Positions 57,050 to 64,000 of a stretch of 64,000 bases of DNA are shown here, one piece after another (within the stretch, counting starts at the first letter, position 1; each line of letters starts with the position of its first letter). The translations under genes and the position numbers were made by a program. This DNA comes from Roseiarcus sp963751165 (GTDB lineage Bacteria; Pseudomonadota; Alphaproteobacteria; Rhizobiales; Beijerinckiaceae), in NCBI GenBank assembly GCA_963751165.1, contig CAVVTP010000008.1:1-64000 (forward strand). Reading direction: 5' to 3'. Below the pieces are notes generated by a model. That model was not told the DNA's origin, did no database searches, and saw nothing but the letters and a program-made list of their open reading frames with translations.

Positions 57050-58513
57050 TCAGTCCCGGACGACGGCCTCGCGCTTCGCCCGGGCCTTCCTGACCGTCGC
57101 AGGCGGAGGGGCTTGAGCGGCCTTCTCTTCCTTCGCTGGCGGATCGAGCAGCACGTAATAGAGATACTTCTCGAACTCCTCCGGGAAGCGGCTGACCACT
57201 GCTTCCGGGTCAGGCGTCAGCGCGGCGTCGGTGATGAGGCCGAACTGGACATGGCCGGCGTAGGAGAAGATCGACACGCCCATGCCGAAATCGCCGGTCT
57301 GCGGCACCCAGAACAGCGACTGCTTCAACGTGCTTCCGGCAACCTTCAGGGGCTCGGCCGGGCCCGGCACGTTGGTCATCACCGCGGTCCCCCGACTAAG
57401 CAGGAGGTTGAACAGCTGGTCCTGCACGACTTTCGGCAGGTAGCCGAGGCCGGCGAACAGGCCCAGCGTGACCCTCGGCTCGTAGGACGTCTTGAGCTCC
57501 AGCATGCGCTGGCGCACCATCATCAGCCGCTCGAGCGGATGTTCGATTCCGACCGGCAACAGGACGGCGAGGATGCCGAAGCGGTTGCCGAGTTCGGTGT
57601 CCCCCGGCTGACGCAGGTCGATCGGCACCAGGGCGCGAACTTCGACGCCCTCCGTCTTGTCGCCCTTTTCGGCGAGGTAGCTTCGCATCGCGCCGGCGAC
57701 GCAGGACAGCAGCATGTCGTTGATCGAACAGCCGAGCGCCCGGCTCACCGCCTTGACCTCCGGCAGCTTCAGCGGCTCGCACCAGGCGACGCGCTTCGTG
57801 CCGTTCGGCTTGCCCTTGAAGCGGGTCGGGCTGTCGGTCGGCATGAAGAGCAGCCAGCCGAGCTCGCCCGCCACCCCGGCCCCGTTACGCAACAGGCTTC
57901 CGGCGCGGATCGGATGGCGCGCGAGGTCGAATGCGGCGCCCAGCGCCGAGGTCGAGATCTGCGTTCCGGCGTTGACCGCGGCGACGACCGGCGCGATCAG
58001 GTTCTGCAGCCAGCCGTCGTCCTCGTCGGCCAGTTGAGCGCGGCGCCCGTTTTGCGCGGGGCCGTCGACCAGCGCCATCGTGACGCCCATTAGCGCCATT
58101 CCGTCGGCGATCGCATGATGCATGCGGAACACGACAGCCGCGCCGCCTTCGTATTCTTCGACGATGTGCACTGTCCACAGGGGATGGTTGGGATCGAGGG
58201 GCTCGGACGCGAGTTCGCCGACGAAGCGCTCGAGCGCCTGCTTGCCGCCGCGGCCCGGCAGGTTCACCCGCCTGACGTGGTGGGAAAGATCGAAATTCGG
58301 GTCGTCGCGCCAATAGACGCCCGCCGACGCATACGCGACCTTCTGGCGATAGCGCCGGTAGCTCATGAGCCCGTCGGCGACCTGTTTCTCGACCTTGTCG
58401 AGCGCGACCGGTCCCTCCAAAACCCAGACGGCGACAATCATCATCGGATTGGCCGGCCGGTCCATGCGCAGCCAAGTCGTGTCGACCGACGACATGCGCT
58501 CGTTTCGGGTCAT
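57050..58513 (-). CDS. Wax ester synthase/diacylglycerol acyltransferase (WS/DGAT)
   Basis: The 487-residue enzyme joins acyl-CoA to a fatty alcohol or to diacylglycerol. ATG 58513 is chosen because it gives the typical start with GGGAGCG upstream; the long open frame upstream is non-homologous. The catalytic HHxxxDG motif is HHAIADG (132-138). The family PLW motif (111-113), the ND motif in SINDMLLSCVAGAMR and the NVPGP block are all present. It lies opposite the phasin-patatin operon and near the fatty acyl-CoA reductase, completing a wax ester pathway. The product accumulates in cytoplasmic lipid bodies. Confidence 0.93.
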   Translation of the reverse strand: MTRNERMSSVDTTWLRMDRPANPMMIVAVWVLEGPVALDKVEKQVADGLMSYRRYRQKVAYASAGVYWRDDPNFDLSHHVRRVNLPGRGGKQALERFVGELASEPLDPNHPLWTVHIVEEYEGGAAVVFRMHHAIADGMALMGVTMALVDGPAQNGRRAQLADEDDGWLQNLIAPVVAAVNAGTQISTSALGAAFDLARHPIRAGSLLRNGAGVAGELGWLLFMPTDSPTRFKGKPNGTKRVAWCEPLKLPEVKAVSRALGCSINDMLLSCVAGAMRSYLAEKGDKTEGVEVRALVPIDLRQPGDTELGNRFGILAVLLPVGIEHPLERLMMVRQRMLELKTSYEPRVTLGLFAGLGYLPKVVQDQLFNLLLSRGTAVMTNVPGPAEPLKVAGSTLKQSLFWVPQTGDFGMGVSIFSYAGHVQFGLITDAALTPDPEAVVSRFPEEFEKYLYYVLLDPPAKEEKAAQAPPPATVRKARAKREAVVRD

Positions 58514-58609
58514 TTTTCGCTCCCGGGTGCTTCCATGGTCTGAAACGGGCGGATGCTGTTTCGCCTTTAGGGAGATAAGCCTACTCGGCTGCGGTATAAA
58601 TGGAGCACG

Positions 58610-59332
58610 ATGACGCAGGAGACCTTTCGCCAACTGCTGCTGACCGAGCTCGACCGGTCGGCGACCTTGCGCGCCCGGGTCGTGGAGGACGCGGGTTTCA
58701 GCGAGCGGCGGGCGCTGTTGCGCGCCTGGCAGGCGGCGCGGCTGGCGCGCACGCATCGGGATTTGCTGGAGAGTCGCCGCTTCCGCGAACCCGCCAAATT
58801 CTTCCTGAACGATCTCTATGGGCCGCGAGACCTGAGCCGGCACGTCGAGGAAGTGCGCCGAATCGTCCCGGTGATGACGAACGTATTGCCGGATTCGGGT
58901 TTGGCGACGGTCGCGCACGCCATGGAGCTCAACGTTTTGTCGGAGAGCCTCGACGGCGCGATGGCCGAATGGCTCGGCGGCAAGGCGCCGGAGATCACGG
59001 ACGCGCTCTATGGCGAGGCTTATCGGGCCGTCGGCCGCGCGCAGGACCGCGAACGCCAGATCGAGCTGATCGCCCTCCTCGGCCAGGCGCTCGACAAATT
59101 GACCCACCTCCGCTTCATCGGGATGACCTTGAAGCTGATGCGGGGGCCCGCTCGAGCCGCGGGCCTCGGCGAGCTGCAGGCGTTCCTCGAGCGCGGCTAC
59201 GCCGCCTTCGGGGCGATGCGCGGCGGCGCGGGCGAGTTCGTGTCGATCGTCGTTGCCCGGGAACGGGCGATCTCCCGGGCGCTCTTGGCCGGCGACGATG
59301 AGGCTTTGCAGCGGCCGCCGGCGGCGGACTAG
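58610..59332 (+). CDS. Conserved uncharacterised protein (FFLNDLYGPRDLS type)
   Basis: The 240-residue soluble, mostly helical protein carries the conspicuous motif KFFLNDLYGPRDLSRHVEEV near residue 64. Similar sequences occur in proteobacteria without a known function. A GGAG lies just before the ATG. It is divergent from the WS/DGAT gene with 96 bases between, so they may share regulation. Its TAG stop (59330-59332) coincides with the CTAG target duplication of the IS701 element that follows, so the insertion left the protein intact. Confidence 0.75.
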   Translation: MTQETFRQLLLTELDRSATLRARVVEDAGFSERRALLRAWQAARLARTHRDLLESRRFREPAKFFLNDLYGPRDLSRHVEEVRRIVPVMTNVLPDSGLATVAHAMELNVLSESLDGAMAEWLGGKAPEITDALYGEAYRAVGRAQDRERQIELIALLGQALDKLTHLRFIGMTLKLMRGPARAAGLGELQAFLERGYAAFGAMRGGAGEFVSIVVARERAISRALLAGDDEALQRPPAAD

Positions 59333-60773
59333 CACTACTTTGGCAGATTTGACGGATTCACCGGGCTGAGCGGCCTTGCGCAGTGTGGGCATTTGCTCGG
59401 CGGATGGCGCACGAAGAGATCAAGAATGGCCTGCCTGATGGCTGGCAGGCTCGGTTGCGGCGGCGGTCCCCCAATTCTTTTTTTTCCGACCCGCGGCCTT
59501 GAGGCGGCGGGACTGAAGGAAGGCATAGGCCATCATGGTCATCAAAGCGTGTCGGTGCAGCCCGAACCAAGATCGGCCTTCGAAGTGGTCGAGGCCAAGT
59601 TCCTCCTTCATCTGCTGATGCGCCTGTTCGCAGACCCATCTGGCTTTGATCGTGGCGGCAAGGGTCCTGAGGCTGACGTCGGCGGGAAGATTGGACACGT
59701 AGTATTTTTGCTCGCCCGTCGACCTGCGCTCGCCGACGAGCCAGACTTCGTCGCCGGGCATGCATTGCATGCGATCATCGGCCATGCGGTGCTTGTGGCC
59801 GTCAGCGACGCGGACGCGACGGGCCGCAAAGAGGCAGGTCAGACGGCCTTTCGTGCCGCGTCGCCAGTTGATCCTTCGCCACGTCTCCCCGGCCAAGGCG
59901 GTTTCGGCGGAGATCGGCGGTTGATCCGGAATGCTGTATTTGCGCGGCCTTCCCGCCTTGGCGACGGGGAAGGTCACGGCGACGTCGGCGGGATAGACGT
60001 TCTGGCGTTTCGACAGGCCCACCGCCCACTTGAGACCGCGCTCGCTCAGCGCCTGGCGGAAGGACCCGCTGGACCCGTAACCGGAATCGGCGAGGACGCA
60101 GCCAAATCGCGCGCCCGAGGCGATGACGCGGTCGATCTCTTCGATCGCGATTTCCGGCTTGGTTCGTGCGGCCCGTTTTTCCTCCGGCACACGCGCTTGC
60201 GCCATCCGTTCGGGATCGCTCGTCCACTCTTCCGGCAGGAACAGCCGCAGGCCCACCGTCACCGGGACCTCTCGCGATGCGAGCGTCAGCGAGACCAACG
60301 ACTGACAGTTCGCCGTCTTGCCCAGCGCGGAAGCATATTGCGGCGCGACGCCGACCGAATGCTCGCCCTTCTTCGGCAACGCCGTATCGTCGACGATCAG
60401 CCACGCGTCGGCGCCGCCGACCATTCGGTCGGCTTCGGCGAGCAGAACCTTCTCAAGCGGCGCCGTATCCCACGCCCTGCCGGTGATGAAATGATGAAGC
60501 TGGTCGTATCCGACTTCGCCGTCCCGCGCCGCCATAGGCTGGACGCTCTTGCGATCTCCCGCGCCGATCAGACCCGCAATGTAGGCCGGGCACATCCGCG
60601 CGCGCACCTTGTGCCGCAAGGCGCTTACGAACGGCGCCAGCCACGTTTCCAGATCGGACTTCCAGGTCGCGTCCATGGTCGGCCCTCCACAAGCCGACCA
60701 CCCATGAATCACGTAAAACGCGATTCGAGAATCCCAATCCCGCCAAGCCGCTCAAAAATCTGCCAAAGTAGTG
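59333..60773 (-). mobile_element. IS701-family insertion sequence
   Basis: Perfect terminal inverted repeats (CACTACTTTGGCAGATTT at 59333-59350 and its complement at 60756-60773) bound a 1,441-base element with one transposase gene. CTAG on both sides (59329-59332 and 60774-60777) fits the four-base YTAR-type target duplication of this family. Confidence 0.88.
59335..60676 (-). pseudogene. IS701-family transposase, frame broken at a T-run
   Basis: ATG 60676 follows GGAGGG and gives MDATWKSDLETWLAPF, the usual start. DDE features are LIVDDTALPKKGEHSVGVA, CVLADSGYGSSGSF and a glutamate region in WVCEQAHQQMKEELGLDHFEGRSW-type sequence. At an eight-base T-run (about 59479-59486) the frame shifts: as given the protein ends at 59420 with foreign residues, whereas the family tail (KKRIGGPPPQPSLPAIR ... 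CPHCARPLSP) follows in the next frame to 59335. The cause may be a homopolymer error or real inactivation. Confidence 0.85.
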
Positions 60774-60777
60774 CTAG

Positions 60778-61550
60778 TCGCCCGAGTCACTCAAACAGGG
60801 GTATAGCTTTTTTAATTTGACACGGGCGCTTTCGGTCCCTGCCCTGCTTTCCCTGCGTTTCCCTGGCTGCGGGAAAAACGGGCGCCCTGCGACGCTCAAA
60901 ATCGGACTAATGTTCGAAAGATCAAACGTTTGTGCGGCGATGCCGACAGGCGCCGGGAGGGGTAGGCAGGGAATTTGAATTCCCTGCGCAGGGGGTGGGC
61001 AGGGAATTTCGACGCTCAGAAAGCCTCACTGTGTGAAGATCTTTTCGTAAGGCGTTGGGGTCACAAGGATTGACTGCAATATTCGTCTTCTGTCCTCGAC
61101 AATGGCCGGCGCTGCTCGTCCCAGCAATGAATTGACCTCCATAGCTGCTGCCGCGGCGACAGAAAATTCAGAAAGATACCACCAATTCTTTTGACGCTAA
61201 CGACTAGAGGCGAAGCCCAGATTCCGCTGGTATTATACAGCGGAAAAAACAGGTAATTCGCATTTTCAGGGCGGCTAGAACGCCGATTTTTCAGGAAAAA
61301 GTAAATAATTACATTATGTTGTGCAAAATTGGGCGCCTGTGTCCTGCGCGAACAGGAAACTCCGTACAGATCGAACGTGTTCGCAGTATGTTCTGCTCAG
61401 CCAAAAAAGCGACCCTTCGATTTCTGAACTTTAAGACGGCCCCTCCGATTCCCGTCTGCCGGAGCGGGTCGCTGCGCTTCCAATCTCGACCAAAAAGGTT
61501 GAGTCCGGCGAATTTGGGCGTCACGATTTCCCTTTCCGCGAGCCTCCTCC
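60778..61550. other. Long non-coding, AT-richer stretch with repeats
   Basis: No gene is supported in these 773 bases. They contain runs such as CCCTGCTTTCCCTGCG, two copies of GGCAGGGAATTT, CGACGCTCA repeats and CAGCGGAAAAAACAGG, and their base composition is lower in GC than the genes. The stretch resembles decayed interspersed elements seen elsewhere in the window. The last 60 bases hold the ribosome site of the next gene. Confidence 0.5.
60966..60987. repeat. Perfect inverted repeat GCAGGGAATT / AATTCCCTGC
   Basis: Two ten-base arms separated by TG form a perfect palindrome inside the non-coding stretch. A third half copy (GCAGGGAATTT) lies about 12 bases further on. Confidence 0.7.
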
Positions 61551-63069
61551 ATGCCGACATCCGCCGAAAGCTTCAATCTGGCCTGGCATTGCCTCGGGCG
61601 GCAGGCGCTCGAGCGCGGCGGCAAGACCGCGCTCGTCATCGCCGACGGCCCGGAGGCGTCGCGCTCGTGGACCTACGCCGAGCTCGACGGGTTGGTCCGC
61701 CGCCTGGCCGGGGGCCTCATCGCCGAGGGCCTCGGGAAGGGCGACCGGGTTCTGATCCGCGCCGCCAACGACCTCGATTTCGTGCTGGCCTTCTTCGCCG
61801 TGACCGCCATCGGCTGCGTCGCGCAGCCGGCCTCGGTGATGCTGACGACCGAGGAAGCGCTGGCGCTGGCCGCCGATTTCGGGCGCGACGGCGATCTTTC
61901 TGGGCGAGGCCGAGCCTAAGGAGCGCGCGCTATTCGCCCATCTTCGGGTTTTCGATCGGCTGGAGACCCGGCGGCTCGCCGCCGAAGCGGCGCCCGCCGA
62001 CTACGCCCGCACGGCGCCCGACGATCCGGCCTATCTCGTCTTCACCTCGGGCTCGACCGCCGAGCCCAAGGGCGTGCTGCACGCGCATCGGGTGGTGATC
62101 GGCCGCCGGCCGATGGCGGCCGACTGGCTCGGGCTCGCCGAGGACGACATCGTGCTCCACGCCGGCAATATCAACTGGACCTACACCCTCGGCGTCGGGG
62201 TGCTCGACCCCTTCGCCTGCGGGGCGACCGGCGCGATCTACGCCGGGGAGCGCGAACCGAGCATCTGGCCGGCCCTCATCGAGAAGACCGGCGCGACGAT
62301 CTTCGCCGCCGTGCCGAGCCTCTACCGCCAGATCCTCAAGTACGGCGACCCCTCCGCCCGCGACCTATCGAGGTTGCGCCACGGCGTCACCGCGGGCGAA
62401 GCGCTGTCGCCGGAATTGCTCGCCCACTGGCGGCAGGCGACCGGGCTCTGGCTCTACGAGGCGCTCGGCATGAGCGAGATCTCGACATATGTGTCGAGCC
62501 GCCCGGGCGAAACCATCCGCCCCGGCTCGCCGGGACGGCCGCAGACGGGCCGGCGCGTCGCCGTCCTGCCGATCGAGGGCGGAACCGAGCCGCTGCCGCC
62601 GGGCGAGGTCGGCCTGCTGGCCGTCCACCGCAGCGATCCCGGCCTCATGCTCGGCTACTGGAACCGACCGGCCGAAGAGGCGGCCGCCTTCCGGGAGGAA
62701 TGGTTCATCGGCGGCGACCTCGCCGAGTTCGACGCCGACGGCTTCGTGTGGCACCGGGGCCGCAACGACGACATCATGAACGCCTTCGGCTACCGGGTGT
62801 CGCCGCTCGAGGTCGAGAAGGTCTTGGCGTCTCATCCTGACGTCGCGGACGTTGCTGTCGCGGAGCGCAAGGTCGCCGAGGGCGTCTCGGTGATCGCGGC
62901 CTTTGTCGTGGCGAAGCCCGGCAGCGCGCCCGACGAGGCGGCGCTCCTCGCCCATTGCGCCGAGCATCTCGCCGCCTACAAGCGGCCGCGCAAGATCGTG
63001 TTCGTCAGCGAGATCGCCCACACCGCAAACGGCAAGGTCAGCCGCAGGATGTTGCCGCAGGTGGTGTGA
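61551..63069 (+). pseudogene. AMP-forming acyl-CoA synthetase, one frameshift
   Basis: The first part (SFNLAWHCLGRQALERGGKTALV to ALALAADF) and the rest (ATAIFLGEAEPKERALFAHLRVF, LVFTSGSTAEPKGVLHAHR) are one base apart: an extra T near 61885 interrupts the frame. The P-loop FTSGSTAEPKG, YEALGMSEIS, GYWNRPAEEAAAF and the C-terminal TANGKVSRRMLPQ lysine region are intact. About 505 residues result. Its N-terminal region resembles benzoate- or short/medium-chain acyl-CoA ligases more than FadD. It has no operon partner here. Confidence 0.87.
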
Positions 63070-63411
63070 ATTCGGCGGCTGTGTTCGCAAGCCAGCGCCG
63101 CCTACTGCAGGGTGAGCCGCCGGCGGTCCGGCCGGCCCGGATTCAATCTTTTCAAGCCCCTGTGGCGCCATTTATTGCTCGATGCCAAGGGGCCAACTTT
63201 TCGATCGAAATCCCGCGGTCAGCGTGATCGCGGCCGGCCTCTTCCCCAGCACATGGCGCGGCGCCAATAGAAGCCGCCGACAACGCGGACGGGAGTGGAA
63301 AATCGAAACACCTGAACTTACCCCTGGGCAGGACCGGTAGTGGGTCAGTTTATGGAATGGCCCGCCCCTCCTTCCGGCGTCGTAGGATCGCCGGCAGTTC
63401 AGGAGGAGGAG
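63070..63411. other. Intergenic leading into an IS110-family element
   Basis: These 342 bases follow the acyl-CoA synthetase. The last 80 or so (TGGGTCAGTTTATGGAATGG onward) look like the left end of the IS110-type element; the rest shows no gene. Confidence 0.4.
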
Positions 63412-64000
63412 ATGGGCATGGCTTTGGCGGCGATTTCGGTTCTCGGCGTGGATCTCGGCAAGAACGTCTGTAGCATAGTCGGGCTGGATTCGTCCGGCGC
63501 GGTGGTCATGCGTCGCAAGATGAGACGCGAGACGTTGATCGGGCTGGCTGAGAAGCTGCCTGCGTGCATTGTGGCAATGGAAGCCTGCTGCGGCGCTCAC
63601 CATCTCGGCCGGATTTTCGCCGCCGACGGCCACGACGTCCGGCTGATGTCGCCCGAATACGTTCGCCCATACGTCAAGGCGCACAAGAACGACGATCGCG
63701 ACGCCGAAGGGATCGCGGAAGCAGCGACGCGGCCGACGATGAGGTTCGTCGAACTGAAGAGCCAGGATCAGCTCGACATGCAGACGCTTCACCGATCGCG
63801 GGATCGTCTGGTCGGCGAGCGGACTGCTCTGATCAATCAGCTGCGCGCCATTCTGCTGGAGCGCGGATTGGTGGCCCCGCAGGGCAAGCGGAAGCTCGAG
63901 CGGTTCCTGGCCGTTCTGATGGACGAACAGGGAGGAGCTGGGCTGAGCCCGCGGATGATCCTGCTCGTCGCCGACGCCCGCACGCAATGGGCTGAGCTCG
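63412..64000 (+). CDS. IS110-family transposase, cut by the window end
   Basis: ATG 63412 lies after AGGAGGAGGAG. The visible 196 residues form the N-terminal RuvC-like DEDD domain: VLGVDLGKNVCSIVGLD with the first Asp, IVAMEACCGAHHLGRIFA with the Glu, and VKAHKNDDRDAEGIAEAATRPTMRFV with the Asp pair, then the coiled-coil LHRSRDRLVGERTALINQLRAILLERG. The frame is open to the edge of the window; the C-terminal transposase_20 domain is outside it. Confidence 0.9.
   Translation, partial: MGMALAAISVLGVDLGKNVCSIVGLDSSGAVVMRRKMRRETLIGLAEKLPACIVAMEACCGAHHLGRIFAADGHDVRLMSPEYVRPYVKAHKNDDRDAEGIAEAATRPTMRFVELKSQDQLDMQTLHRSRDRLVGERTALINQLRAILLERGLVAPQGKRKLERFLAVLMDEQGGAGLSPRMILLVADARTQWAEL

Noticed and set aside
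61300..61560. Rightward frame starting at 61316 upstream of the acyl-CoA synthetase
   Set aside because: It runs through AT-rich non-coding sequence and then out of frame over the synthetase; no protein signature.

Overview
The window is high-GC DNA from an alphaproteobacterium, most likely Hyphomicrobiales (Rhizobiales: Beijerinckiaceae, Methylocystaceae or Bradyrhizobiaceae-like). Pointers are a tRNA-Ala(GGC) next to a FYDLN-acid zinc-ribbon gene and a class II (CP4-like) aroA, a DUF3141/pta/fabI cluster behind a FixK/FNR-type box, many small secreted Gly-, Trp- or Cys-rich proteins, and debris of the non-coding 'aacaggg/aacagcg' type that I associate from memory with this order. No plasmid, phage or CRISPR signature was seen.

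Layout. 0.2-10.1 kb: envelope and export genes, namely a HlyD adaptor, an RbbA-like double ATPase/permease and a second permease (yhiI-rbbA-yhhJ order), secreted repeat proteins, PPK2, and a second HlyD paralogue fused to a small four-cysteine domain. 10.1-19.8 kb: small secreted proteins, DUF2252, the fabI/pta/DUF3141 cluster, DUF502, GNAT, a stand-alone copy of the four-cysteine domain, and an SDR. 20-22 kb: tRNA-Ala, FYDLN protein, aroA. 22.4-24.5 kb: a sugar/inositol-type dehydrogenase divergent from an RpiR regulator with a GGAA-N6-TTCC operator between them. 24.5-26.1 kb: oleate hydratase family protein. 26.4-31 kb: a branched-chain-type ABC importer with a fused LivG-LivF. 31.4-35.6 kb: an MFS carrier, a GntR/FCD regulator fused to a transposase-like DNA-binding domain, a PuuE-type deacetylase/allantoinase and an Asp/Glu/hydantoin racemase, possibly a ureide or hydantoin module. 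35.7-40.2 kb: an RND efflux pair. 40.4-43.4 kb: an IS1634-family element apparently inserted in an IS5-family element. 43.6-48.1 kb: an EmrAB pair and another drug:proton MFS pump. 48.4-49.9 kb: a VapB-like remnant and an aldo/keto reductase. 50-59.3 kb: the most coherent accessory locus, with acyl-CoA ligase, alcohol-forming fatty acyl-CoA reductase, phasin, patatin lipase, TetR, a helical-repeat protein, wax ester synthase/DGAT and an unknown protein. The tail holds an IS701-family element, a non-coding stretch, an acyl-CoA synthetase and the start of an IS110-family transposase.

The wax locus reads as one pathway: acyl-CoA is made by the ligase, reduced to fatty alcohol by the 661-residue reductase, and esterified by the WS/DGAT, while phasin and patatin proteins would coat and turn over the storage bodies.

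Quality warning: about twenty one-base-type frame breaks interrupt well-conserved genes, including the normally essential aroA. Most are probably sequence errors rather than true pseudogenes. Such genes are typed 'pseudogene' because the frame is broken as given, and the full extent of each is reported.
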